Source: an uncultured Pseudomonadota bacterium (GTDB lineage Bacteria; Pseudomonadota; Alphaproteobacteria; RF32; CAG-239). From it: a stretch of 11,737 nucleotides of DNA. Every line of letters begins with the position of its first letter. The first letter of the stretch is position 1. Below are positions 1 through 7,270 of this stretch, piece after piece. The DNA is taken from contig CADBPX010000100.1 of assembly GCA_902796625.1 (NCBI GenBank), positions 1-11,737 of the forward strand, written 5' to 3'. The position numbers and the translations under genes were made by a program. The notes beneath the pieces were generated by a model. That model did no database searches, was not told the origin of the DNA, and saw only the letters and a list, made by a program, of their open reading frames with translations.

Positions 1-1040
1 CCTAACAAGTTTTGACGGAAACGACCTTGTTTACCTTTCAGCATATCTGCCAAAGATTTCAACGGACGCTTATTTGTACCGGTAATTGCGCGACCGCGAC
101 GACCATTGTCAAACAATGCATCAACCGATTCTTGTAGCATTCTTTTTTCATTGCGAATGATAATATCCGGCGCATGCAATTCGATCAAGCGCTTCAAACG
201 ATTATTACGGTTAATAACCCGACGATATAAATCATTCAAATCAGAAGTTGCAAAACGACCGCCGTCTAACGGAACTAACGGACGTAAATCCGGCGGAATA
301 ACCGGTAATACCGTTAACACCATCCATTCCGGCTTCGTATTTGAATCGATAAAAGCTTCAACTAATTTTAAGCGTTTTACTAATTTTTTACGCTTGGTTT
401 CTGAGGTTGTTTCTTTAAGTTCAACCCGCATACTTGCACGCTCGGCTTCCAAATCGATATTGGCTAAAATTTCCCGTAAAGCCTCAGCTCCGATACCGGC
501 ACGGAAAGAATCCTCTCCATACTGATCAATAGCTTCCTGATATTCGTCTTCGCTCAAAAGCTGATTAACATTTAATGGCGTTAAACCAGGCTCAATTACG
601 ATATAGCTTTCAAAATACAAAACGCGTTCCAAAGCTTTTTCTTGAATATCTGTTAATGTTGCAATGCGTGATGGCAAAGACTTTAAGAACCAAATATGCG
701 CAACCGGAGCTGCCAATTCAATGTGGCCCATTCTTTCGCGACGAACTTTAGATAAAGTAACTTCAACACCGCATTTTTCGCAAACAATACCGCGATATTT
801 CATACGCTTATATTTACCGCACAAGCATTCATAATCCTTTACCGGACCAAAAATACGAGCACAGAACAAACCGTCTTTTTCCGGCTTAAATGTACGATAG
901 TTGATGGTTTCCGGCTTTTTGACCTCACCATATGACCAGGAACGAATTTGTTCAGGAGAAGCTATCGAAATTTTGATCGAATCAAAATTGTCGGCAGCTA
1001 CTTGTTGCTGATCAAACATATTCATTATTTCATTATTCAT
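1..1040 (-). CDS. rpoC: RNA polymerase beta' subunit, N-terminal part (runs off the left edge)
   Basis: This is the start of the largest RNA polymerase subunit, which with RpoB forms the active-site cleft and DNA clamp. About 346 codons are present; the rest lies beyond position 1. Reading on the minus strand from the ATG at 1040, the protein shows the zinc-ribbon cysteines C72, C74, C87 and C90 (in ECLCGKYK and GIVCEKCG), then the clamp motif GHIELAAPVAHIWF, the VLPVIPPDLRPLVPL segment, and ends in the GKQGRFRQNLLG motif that precedes the lid and rudder region. All match the family without gaps. GAGGAG at 1049-1054, eight bases upstream, supports this ATG; later ATGs at codons 6 and 8 lack such a site. 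The gene follows rpoB by 18 bp and must be cotranscribed with it. Identification is certain. Confidence 0.98.
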   Translation of the reverse strand, partial: MNNEIMNMFDQQQVAADNFDSIKISIASPEQIRSWSYGEVKKPETINYRTFKPEKDGLFCARIFGPVKDYECLCGKYKRMKYRGIVCEKCGVEVTLSKVRRERMGHIELAAPVAHIWFLKSLPSRIATLTDIQEKALERVLYFESYIVIEPGLTPLNVNQLLSEDEYQEAIDQYGEDSFRAGIGAEALREILANIDLEAERASMRVELKETTSETKRKKLVKRLKLVEAFIDSNTKPEWMVLTVLPVIPPDLRPLVPLDGGRFATSDLNDLYRRVINRNNRLKRLIELHAPDIIIRNEKRMLQESVDALFDNGRRGRAITGTNKRPLKSLADMLKGKQGRFRQNLL

Positions 1041-1058
1041 TTGTATTTCTCCTCGAAC

Positions 1059-4000
1059 CTATTCTTCTTCGCTCAACATTTCAACATTCAAGCACAATGA
1101 TTTAATTTCTTTAACCAACACATTGAATGATTCCGGAATTCCCGTATCAAATGTATCCTCGCCACGAACAATTGCTTCATAAACTTTTGTTCGTCCGGTC
1201 ACATCATCGGACTTAACCGTCAACATTTCCTGCAAGGTATAAGCCGCACCATATGCTTGCAAAGCCCAAACTTCCATTTCGCCGAAGCGTTGTCCGCCGA
1301 ACTGAGCCTTACCGCCCAATGGCTGTTGCGTAACCAAACCATAAGGACCAACTGAACGAGCGTGCATTTTTTCATCAACAATGTGGTGTAATTTGATCAT
1401 ATACATAACACCGACGGTTACCTTACGATCAAATTTTTCACCGGTACGACCGTCATACAAATCAATTTGACCTGAAGTCGGTAAACCGGCTAAAGAAAGC
1501 ATATTGTTAATATCATCACCTGAAGCACCGTCAAATACCGGCGTTGCCATTGGTACGCCACCTTTCAAATTGGAAATCATTTCCAATTTTTCATCTTCAT
1601 TTAAGGTTGCAACTTCACGTTTGAATTGTTTATCACCATAAATTGTCTTCAAGCGTTCGTTTAATTCCTTGATAGTCTTTTCACCGCGCTTGTATTGCTC
1701 ACACATTTCGTTAAGTTGCTGTCCTAATTCTTTAGCAGCCCAACCTAAGTGTGTTTCCAAAATTTGTCCCACGTTCATACGTGAAGGAACACCCAACGGA
1801 TTCAACACAACATCAACCGGCGTACCATCTTCCATATAAGGCATATCAGCTAACGGCAATACGCGAGAAACCGTACCTTTGTTTCCGTGACGTCCGGCCA
1901 TCTTATCACCGGTTTGCATTTTTCTCTTGGTTGCAATAAATACTTTAACCAACTTCAAAACGCCCGGCAACAAATCATCACCACGTTGAACTTTTTCCAC
2001 TTTATCTTGATAACGTTTCTGAATATTTTCCATACGCGCATCAAAAGCAGCAGAAAGTTCTTCGATTTTAGCCATTATATCTTCGTTTTTAACTACAATC
2101 TTGCGCCATTGTGCAGATGGTAATTCATGCAAAGCTTCGGCCGTTAATTTTGCTTTCTTAGTGATACCTTTCGGAGCATCGACAACTGTCTGTCCGACCA
2201 ACATCTCCTGCAGACGATCTTCATAACTGCCGCGAATAATAGCGATTTCGTCATCTCTATCCTTAGCTAAGTTAGAAATTTCTTCCTGTTCGATTGCCAA
2301 CGCACGTTCATCTTTTTCAACGCCGCGTCTTGAGAATATGCGAACATCAACAACAATACCGTCAACCCCCGGCTGTGCACGTAGTGACGTATCACGAACA
2401 TCGCTGGCTTTTTCACCAAAGATTGCCCGTAACAATTTTTCTTCCGGCGTCACCGGAGATTCGCCCTTCGGTGTTACTTTACCGACTAAGATATCACCGG
2501 CTTTAACATGTGCTCCGACATATACAATACCGGCCTCGTCCAAATTACGCAAAGCATCTTCACCGACATTCGGAATATCACGAGTAATTTCTTCCTGACC
2601 GAGTTTGGTATCACGAGCCATTACTTCAAACTCTTCGATGTGCAATGAAGTTAAAACATCATCGCGAGAAATTCTTTCTGAAAGCAAAATAGCATCTTCG
2701 TAGTTCAAATCGTTCCACGGCATAAATGCCACCAACAAGTTTTTACCTAATGCCAATTCACCCAAATTGGTACAAGGACCATCAGCAATAATATCGCCCT
2801 TTTTAATATGATCACCGACCTTAACCAACGGAACTTGATTAATGCAGGTATTCTGGTTCGAACGACGGAACTTGGAAAGTTTATAAATTTCCACACCGAC
2901 ATCACGAGCATTATCACCATCGGTACGAATAACAATGCGGTTTGCATCAACAGCGCTTACCACACCATCATATTTAGCAACTAAAGTTGCACCGGAATCT
3001 TTAGCCACGGTAGCTTCGATACCGGTACCGACCAGAGGAGCTTCCGAACGTAACAAAGGCACGCCTTGACGTTGCATGTTTGATCCCATCAACGCACGGT
3101 TAGCATCGTCATTTTCCAAGAACGGAATTAATGCGGCGGCAACAGAAACCAATTGTTTTGGCGACACGTCAATATAATTAATGTCTTCCGGACGGTCAAA
3201 TTCAACTTCACCGCCGCGGCGACAAGTAATCAAATCTTGTTCGAAATGCCCGTCATCAGTAACTTTAGCATTGGCTTCGGCAATAACCACCTTACCTTCA
3301 TCATCTGCCGACAGGTAAACAACTTCCGAAGTCACCACCCCGTTAACCACTTTGCGATACGGACATTCAATAAATCCGTACTTGTTAACACGAGCATAAG
3401 TAGATAATGAGTTAATCAAACCAATGTTCGGACCTTCCGGAGACTCAATCGGACAAATACGACCGTAGTGCGTCGGATGTACGTCGCGCACTTCGAAACC
3501 GGCACGATCACGGCTTAAACCTCCCGGACCTAATGCCGAAAGACGGCGTTTATGTGTAATTTCCGAAAGCGGGTTGTTCTGATCCATAAATTGTGACAAT
3601 TGTGAAGATCCGAAAAACTCTCTGATAACCGAAGCTATTGGTTTAGCATTTACCAAATCCTGCGGTTTAACGTTATTCAAAATTTCCGCGCTCATTTTTT
3701 CTCTGATGGCACGTTCCATTCTGAGTAATCCCATACGGTACTGATTTTCCATCAACTCGCCGACAGAACGAACACGACGATTACCTAAGTGGTCAATATC
3801 ATCAACTTCGCCCTTACCATCACGAATAGCAACCAATTTTTTCAAAATCCGCAGAATATCATCTTTACGCAAAACTCTGACGCTATCCGGTGCTTCATCA
3901 AATGAAATATCTAAAGAAGCATTCATTTTAACACGGCCGACTGCAGACAAATCATAACGTTCACTATCAAAGAACAACTGATTAAACAGTGCATCAGCGG

Positions 4001-5237
4001 CCTCATATGTTGCCGGTTCACCCGGGCGCATAACTCTGTAAATATCAAACAAAGCTTCCTGACGATTGCTGTTTTTATCGGCAGCCAAGGTATTACGTAT
4101 ATATGGTCCGACATTAAGCCCGTCAATATAGAGTGTTTCCAAAGTTTTAATTTTATTTTCGGCCAACTTTGTCATTAATTCTTCATTAATTTCATCACCG
4201 GCTTCGGCAATCAATTCTCCGGTTTTCGCGGCAACAATATTTTTAGCAATAAACTTGCCATACATTTGTTCTTTGGTAACCGTAAAATACTCCAAACCTT
4301 CATCAGCTAACTTTTGAGCCGATCTCGGGGTTAACTTCTTACCGGCATCCCATACTGTTTTGCCATCAGCCGCGTTTACCAACGGAAATTCAAACTTAAC
4401 ACCTTTCATACGGCTTGGTTCAAACTTCATCTTCCATGCTTTTTTATCAGCCGAATAATTCTCTGTTTCGTAGAAATAGTTTAAAATTTCTTCCTTATCC
4501 ATGCCCTTTATATCTTCTAAGGCGATAGTTTTACCTTCCTTAGCTAACTGAGCAATTTTTTCTTCGGTTTCTTTAGAATACAATGAATAAAGTATTGATG
4601 TTGCAGGTAATTTGCGACGTCTATCAATGCGCGCATACATAATATCTTTAGCATCAAATTCAAAATCAAGCCACGAACCTCTGTATGGAATTATACGCAC
4701 TGAAAATAACTTCTTTCCGGAAGAAATTGTCTTGCCGCCGTCACTATCATAGAAAACGCCAGGCGAACGATGCATTTGTGAAACGACAACACGTTCGGTA
4801 CCGTTAAAAATAAATGTACCTTTTTCCGTCATCATCGGAATATCACCCATATACACATCCTGTTCTTTGATATCATGAACAGATTTAGCACCGGTTTCTT
4901 CATCTATATCCCAAACCACCAAACGCAATGTTGCACGAATTGGCGCAGCATAGGTCATATCACGGCGAATACATTCTTCTTCATCATATTTTGGCTCTTC
5001 CAAAACATACTTAACAAACTCCAATTCACCGTTATCGGCAAAGTCTTTAATTGGGAAAATAGATTTGAATACTTCTTCTAAACCAAATTCACAATGTTCG
5101 CCATATGCATCTATATTATTGATAAAGCTATAATATGAACCGGTTTGTACGTCGATTAAATTCGGCATATCCATCACTGCATCGATTCGGCCGAAATTCT
5201 TTCTTACACGTTTTTTGCTCGTATAAGATTCCTTCAT
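1059..5237 (-). CDS. rpoB: RNA polymerase beta subunit, complete
   Basis: This encodes the catalytic beta subunit of DNA-directed RNA polymerase. At 1392 residues it has normal alphaproteobacterial length. Visible landmarks, in order: N-terminal KNFGRIDAVMDMPNLIDVQ (14-32); the rifampicin pocket around 543-569, with D552, H562 and S567 at the places of E. coli D516, H526 and S531, all in the wild-type (drug-sensitive) state; SPEGPNIGLINSL at 599-611; FMPWNDLNYEDAI (838-850) with the acidic pair E847-D848; GDKMAGRHGNKG (1110-1121) with the catalytic-centre lysines K1112 and K1120; and the C-terminal clamp motif AQFGGQRFGEMEVWALQAYG (1311-1330). GAGGA at 5246-5250 lies eight bases before the ATG. 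No internal stop or frameshift is seen. It ends with TAG just before rpoC. In most bacteria rplL lies directly upstream; here a divergent gene does. Rifampicin susceptibility is inferred from target residues only. Confidence 0.99.
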   Translation of the reverse strand: MKESYTSKKRVRKNFGRIDAVMDMPNLIDVQTGSYYSFINNIDAYGEHCEFGLEEVFKSIFPIKDFADNGELEFVKYVLEEPKYDEEECIRRDMTYAAPIRATLRLVVWDIDEETGAKSVHDIKEQDVYMGDIPMMTEKGTFIFNGTERVVVSQMHRSPGVFYDSDGGKTISSGKKLFSVRIIPYRGSWLDFEFDAKDIMYARIDRRRKLPATSILYSLYSKETEEKIAQLAKEGKTIALEDIKGMDKEEILNYFYETENYSADKKAWKMKFEPSRMKGVKFEFPLVNAADGKTVWDAGKKLTPRSAQKLADEGLEYFTVTKEQMYGKFIAKNIVAAKTGELIAEAGDEINEELMTKLAENKIKTLETLYIDGLNVGPYIRNTLAADKNSNRQEALFDIYRVMRPGEPATYEAADALFNQLFFDSERYDLSAVGRVKMNASLDISFDEAPDSVRVLRKDDILRILKKLVAIRDGKGEVDDIDHLGNRRVRSVGELMENQYRMGLLRMERAIREKMSAEILNNVKPQDLVNAKPIASVIREFFGSSQLSQFMDQNNPLSEITHKRRLSALGPGGLSRDRAGFEVRDVHPTHYGRICPIESPEGPNIGLINSLSTYARVNKYGFIECPYRKVVNGVVTSEVVYLSADDEGKVVIAEANAKVTDDGHFEQDLITCRRGGEVEFDRPEDINYIDVSPKQLVSVAAALIPFLENDDANRALMGSNMQRQGVPLLRSEAPLVGTGIEATVAKDSGATLVAKYDGVVSAVDANRIVIRTDGDNARDVGVEIYKLSKFRRSNQNTCINQVPLVKVGDHIKKGDIIADGPCTNLGELALGKNLLVAFMPWNDLNYEDAILLSERISRDDVLTSLHIEEFEVMARDTKLGQEEITRDIPNVGEDALRNLDEAGIVYVGAHVKAGDILVGKVTPKGESPVTPEEKLLRAIFGEKASDVRDTSLRAQPGVDGIVVDVRIFSRRGVEKDERALAIEQEEISNLAKDRDDEIAIIRGSYEDRLQEMLVGQTVVDAPKGITKKAKLTAEALHELPSAQWRKIVVKNEDIMAKIEELSAAFDARMENIQKRYQDKVEKVQRGDDLLPGVLKLVKVFIATKRKMQTGDKMAGRHGNKGTVSRVLPLADMPYMEDGTPVDVVLNPLGVPSRMNVGQILETHLGWAAKELGQQLNEMCEQYKRGEKTIKELNERLKTIYGDKQFKREVATLNEDEKLEMISNLKGGVPMATPVFDGASGDDINNMLSLAGLPTSGQIDLYDGRTGEKFDRKVTVGVMYMIKLHHIVDEKMHARSVGPYGLVTQQPLGGKAQFGGQRFGEMEVWALQAYGAAYTLQEMLTVKSDDVTGRTKVYEAIVRGEDTFDTGIPESFNVLVKEIKSLCLNVEMLSEEE

Positions 5238-5427
5238 GTTTCTTATCCTCTAACATATTGATTCTGCGACAATTCTTTTGAAAAATTCAATCCCGTCAAC
5301 AGAAGGTTAAACTACTGGTTATTACGAAATTCAAATAAAGCCCAAACCCCCGGCAATTGCGCCAACTCAGGCATTATTCACCAAATAATTTCAGGCAGGC
5401 TGAACACAGCCCTTTTAAACTGGCCGA
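5238..5427 (-). other. rpoB 5' leader, about 185 nt, with small hairpins and a 20-codon open frame
   Basis: This stretch between the predicted rpoB promoter and the rpoB start contains no recognisable gene. On the minus strand it begins with a hairpin GGCTG-TGTT-CAGCC (5398-5411). Next comes an AT hairpin ATTATT-TGGTG-AATAAT (5373-5389), bracketed by direct copies of TGCCTGA (5391-5397 and 5367-5373). An ATG at 5374 opens a frame of 20 codons that begins MPELAQLPG and stops with TAG at 5312. It has only a weak GGTGA upstream, so whether it is translated is doubtful. No clear T-tract terminator is visible before rpoB. The length is more than transcription initiation alone needs, so a regulatory role is possible but unproven. 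Confidence 0.4.
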
Positions 5428-5456
5428 ATTATAAACAACTTCTTTTCAATTTGCAA
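5428..5456 (-). promoter_or_regulatory. Predicted sigma70-type promoter of rpoBC
   Basis: On the minus strand, TTGCAA (5456-5451) and a perfect TATAAT (5433-5428) are separated by exactly 17 bases. The stretch just upstream (about 5460-5485) is almost pure A/T with A-tracts, as in an UP element. The predicted start of transcription is near 5421, giving a leader of about 185 nt before rpoB. This indicates that rpoBC can be transcribed here without the ribosomal-protein genes that usually precede it. Confidence 0.75.
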
Positions 5457-5464
5457 CTGTTTTT

Positions 5465-5478
5465 TAGTATAAATACTA
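5465..5478. repeat. Short inverted repeat midway between two divergent promoters
   Basis: TAGTAT and ATACTA are separated by AA. The centre lies roughly 50 bp upstream of the predicted starts of both the rpoB promoter and the divergent promoter, so it could be a shared protein-binding site. It could equally be part of an AT-rich UP element, and short AT palindromes arise by chance in such DNA. Confidence 0.3.
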
Positions 5479-5489
5479 TATTTTTCATC

Positions 5490-5518
5490 TTGACAAATCT
5501 ACCCAAACATCATACAGT
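5490..5518 (+). promoter_or_regulatory. Predicted promoter of the secreted-protein gene
   Basis: A perfect -35 box TTGACA (5490-5495) is followed after 17 bases by TACAGT (5513-5518), a moderate -10 box. Transcription would start near 5525, about 59 nt before the ATG at 5584. A Bacteroidota-type promoter (TAnnTTTG) was looked for and no good match was found, so the gene seems to carry a promoter the host sigma factor can use. Confidence 0.5.
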
Positions 5519-5583
5519 CCAAGCAGATTTGTATTACTTTAACAATTATTAATAACTGCTCTCAGAGCCTAAATTTTTATGTT

Positions 5584-6102
5584 ATGAAACGTATTTTTAC
5601 TTTAGTTTGGTTGTGCTGTATGCTGACACTGTCCGCTCAGGCACAGAAAGATGTTTCTGCTGAAGAATTGAAAGTCATGAACGACGAAATTCTTGCGGCT
5701 TGTTCCAATGGAAATGTATCGGCCGATGACCTGCCCGGTATTGCTTACAACGATGAAATAGGGGCGTTTATCTACTTCCCCAAAAGTTTCGGTGAGCTGA
5801 TAACGGTATACTCGGTAAAGATTCACACCACTGAAATTGATGAACTTTTGGTTTTTTCATTTCTTAACGGTGTTTACTATGCCTACCTCGACGATAACAA
5901 CCACATTCACAGTGTTGCGTTTCAGGAGCATTTTTGGTATCCGCCTTATTCGTTGGAAACAAGCTCAGTAGCAATTACGGAAAAGTGGCCGTTTATTTGG
6001 ATTGTCAGAGAAGGAAGAACCGCTTTTCCCAAGTTCTACATGAATGAGGGAGATGATGTTATCGAGCTTGATGATGAACTTGAAGAGAATTGTACTGACT
6101 GA
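5584..6102 (+). CDS. Secreted protein of unknown function, Bacteroidota-like
   Basis: A 172-residue protein that I cannot assign to a named family. It starts with a clear Sec signal peptide: K2 and R3, a hydrophobic core (IFTLVWLCCMLTL), and a signal peptidase I site after S17-A18-Q19-A20, so the mature protein probably begins QKDVSAEE and is exported to the periplasm or beyond. C11 and C12 do not form a lipobox. The mature part is mixed hydrophobic/aromatic with many Phe, Tyr and Trp and looks like a small beta-rich globular domain. The C-terminus is strongly acidic (about residues 156-168) and ends near C170; the other mature cysteine is C40. The ATG has no Shine-Dalgarno site, and the signal peptide ending in AQAQ is typical of Bacteroidota exported proteins. 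It is a single-gene unit, with its own promoter and terminator, divergent from rpoB. A laterally acquired gene is an inference. Confidence 0.8.
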   Translation: MKRIFTLVWLCCMLTLSAQAQKDVSAEELKVMNDEILAACSNGNVSADDLPGIAYNDEIGAFIYFPKSFGELITVYSVKIHTTEIDELLVFSFLNGVYYAYLDDNNHIHSVAFQEHFWYPPYSLETSSVAITEKWPFIWIVREGRTAFPKFYMNEGDDVIELDDELEENCTD

Positions 6103-6136
6103 AAAAAACACCTCCTTAACGGGAGGTGTTTTTTTT
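6103..6136 (+). terminator. Rho-independent terminator of the secreted-protein gene
   Basis: Immediately after the TGA, AAAACACCTCC (6105-6115) pairs perfectly with GGAGGTGTTTT (6122-6132) around a 6-base loop, followed by further T residues to 6136. The A-run on the left arm means the element could also stop leftward transcription. Confidence 0.9.
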
Positions 6137-6210
6137 ATATCTAAAACTTTAAGTTATCAACTGCTTGTTTTCTTACAAATAAATCATATTTATTGCCTGA
6201 AATAGATATA

Positions 6211-6217
6211 AAGGAGG
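6211..6217 (+). promoter_or_regulatory. Strong Shine-Dalgarno site fixing the start of the HdeD-like gene
   Basis: AAGGAGG lies four bases before the ATG at 6222. It is the best ribosome-binding site in the window and contrasts with the genes on either side, which have none recognisable. Confidence 0.85.
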
Positions 6218-6221
6218 AATT

Positions 6222-6761
6222 ATGTTAACAAATAAATGTAGTATTTGGCATCTGATTGCCGGCGTTATCATGATAATTTTAGGAATGATTGTTTGGGCTA
6301 ATCCAATTTCATCATTAATGGCTATGGCCATTTATGTCGGTGCCGTGGTATTTATATTGGGATGCGGTTATGTTGCCTTTTCATTTTCGGAGTCATCGGG
6401 TTGGTATTTGGTTATCGGACTTTTAGATATTTTTATCGGCCTGATATTCTTAACCAATCTTGGTTTAAGCGTGCAAACCTTACCGATATTTTTTGCTTTG
6501 TGGATTTTGGCGGCCAGTACTATGCAGTTAGCCGGCAGTTATGATTTATACCGTTTGGGACAACCTTGGGGATGGAGTATGTTCAGCGGCATATTGGGAG
6601 TGATTTTAGCATTTATTATTCTCACTTATCAAAATTTTGGAGAAATGGCCTTGGTAATAACCGTCGGCACATACATATTTGCCTATGGCTTAATCAGTGT
6701 CGGTGAATATTTTTACTTACGTCAATTTTGTAAATCAACACCACAGCACAGCCATTCTTAA
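6222..6761 (+). CDS. HdeD/DUF308-family six-helix inner-membrane protein
   Basis: A 179-residue, almost entirely hydrophobic protein with six predicted membrane segments at about 9-25, 31-53, 60-78, 86-104, 117-135 and 141-163. They form three helical hairpins, the internal repeat pattern of the HdeD/DUF308 family. The first repeat carries the typical GVIMIILGMIVWANP segment (14-28), echoed by GLLDIFIGLIFLTN (66-79) and GILGVILAFIILTY (123-136). E. coli HdeD is linked to acid resistance at high cell density, but the biochemical activity of the family is not settled, so only an inner-membrane, possibly stress-related role is proposed. The C-terminus is a short polar tail ending HSHS. The gene stands alone between two terminators; no convincing promoter was found in 6137-6210, although TTGTTT near 6166 and AT-rich hexamers downstream could serve. 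Family assignment is by pattern, with good confidence. Confidence 0.8.
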   Translation: MLTNKCSIWHLIAGVIMIILGMIVWANPISSLMAMAIYVGAVVFILGCGYVAFSFSESSGWYLVIGLLDIFIGLIFLTNLGLSVQTLPIFFALWILAASTMQLAGSYDLYRLGQPWGWSMFSGILGVILAFIILTYQNFGEMALVITVGTYIFAYGLISVGEYFYLRQFCKSTPQHSHS

Positions 6762-6767
6762 AAAAAT

Positions 6768-6815
6768 ATAACAAAAGAAGGTGATATTCTTGCGAATATC
6801 ACCTTCTTTTGTTAT
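6768..6815. terminator. Perfect 22-bp hairpin, likely bidirectional terminator between convergent genes
   Basis: Positions 6768-6789 are the exact reverse complement of 6794-6815, with a 4-base TTGC loop. It lies between the stop codons of the converging genes at 6222-6761 and 6828-7145. Read rightwards, the arm ends CTTCTTTTGTTAT, a broken T-tract. Read leftwards, the stem is followed by a run of seven or more T residues, a better terminator for the minus-strand gene. The stem is unusually long and perfect for a simple terminator. Confidence 0.8.
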
Positions 6816-6827
6816 GGTCGAGCTTTC

Positions 6828-7145
6828 TCAAGCAACACGAACTGTTGTATAGTACAACAGTCCTGAGGCTTTTGCGGCCTCAATCTCGTCGTTGCGCACG
6901 GCACACTCGGCTTCAGCGCGGCTGTAGCCACGCTTAAGGTACATCTCTATAGCCTCTCCGACACGCACAACCTCCTGCAGAGAAACCATCTCCACACGGA
7001 GACTCTCTGCCTGCGAAACCAAGCGGTTAAACTTGGCTTTCTCTTCCCCCTGCAGGTCTCTGCTGTGACGACCATTCAGGAGTTGCTTGCGAACTGCCAT
7101 GTTTCTCTCGAGTTGAGCCCGAAGCTCTTTAATTTTACCTTCCAT
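6828..7145 (-). CDS. Small helical/coiled-coil protein of unknown function, higher GC
   Basis: A 105-residue protein beginning MEGKIKELRAQLERN. I do not recognise the family. Residues 1-50 are charged and look like a coiled coil, with leucine and valine spacing and RxLLxGRHSRDLQGEE in the middle. A second helical part (about 50-90) contains YLKRGYSRAEAECAVRN, and the end is LLYYTTVRVA. There is no signal peptide or membrane segment, so it is probably cytoplasmic. The ATG at 7145 is preferred over an upstream in-frame TTG at 7220, because that extension reads through AT-rich DNA containing the probable promoter. No Shine-Dalgarno site precedes the ATG. By hand count 6841-7140 is about 53% GC against about 41% for a 300-bp stretch of comEC (10201-10500), and CTG/GAG/CGC-type codons are common, so origin by transfer is likely. 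It converges on the HdeD-like gene. Confidence 0.65.
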   Translation of the reverse strand: MEGKIKELRAQLERNMAVRKQLLNGRHSRDLQGEEKAKFNRLVSQAESLRVEMVSLQEVVRVGEAIEMYLKRGYSRAEAECAVRNDEIEAAKASGLLYYTTVRVA

Positions 7146-7191
7146 AATATATGAATTTTTAATTAATAATAATTTTTTACTTGCATTTATA

Positions 7192-7220
7192 TACTTATCA
7201 CATATTTTGTATTTTGTCAA
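7192..7220 (-). promoter_or_regulatory. Possible promoter of the small coiled-coil gene
   Basis: On the minus strand a perfect TTGACA (7220-7215) is followed after 17 bases by TAAGTA (7197-7192). Transcription would start near 7185, giving a leader of about 40 nt. The AT-rich stretch could supply other -10 hexamers, so the exact position is uncertain. Confidence 0.45.
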
Positions 7221-7242
7221 TGTTTTTTACCGGAAAAAATCC

Positions 7243-7270
7243 TTGTATTTTCCATAATATTTGCTAATAT
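7243..7270 (+). promoter_or_regulatory. Possible promoter of the lpxI-lpxB-comEC operon
   Basis: TTGTAT (7243-7248) and TAATAT (7265-7270) are spaced by 16 bases. Transcription would start near 7277, leaving a leader of only about 22 nt before lpxI. The boxes are imperfect, but the position fits an operon whose upstream neighbour points the other way. Confidence 0.45.

Noticed and set aside
106..525. Plus-strand open frame of 139 codons
   Set aside because: It lies antisense inside rpoC, whose protein is perfectly conserved there, and its translation is low-complexity Ser/Arg/Lys with no start signal.
1751..5081. Several open frames of 60-90 codons on both strands inside rpoB
   Set aside because: All overlap the conserved rpoB reading frame in other frames and show no ribosome-binding site or domain features.
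5367..5397. Two TCAGGCA copies 24 bp apart as a target-site duplication
   Set aside because: Only 17 bp lie between them, far too little for a mobile element, and the copies lack terminal inverted repeats.
5398..5415. Plus-strand hairpin GGCTG-AACA-CAGCC followed by CTTTT, as a terminator
   Set aside because: The stem is only 5 bp and the T-run is short, and no plus-strand gene ends upstream of it; it fits better as a hairpin at the 5' end of the rpoB leader.
5602..5826. Minus-strand open frame of 74 codons
   Set aside because: It is antisense to the secreted-protein gene, which has a signal peptide, promoter and terminator on the plus strand.
5584..7145. A toxin-antitoxin or defence module
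   Set aside because: The genes are not cotranscribed, and none shows nuclease, kinase, acetyltransferase or DNA-binding motifs.
7146..7220. Upstream TTG start that would lengthen the coiled-coil protein by 25 residues
   Set aside because: The TTG is part of a perfect TTGACA promoter box, and the extension is translated AT-rich DNA of different composition from the gene.
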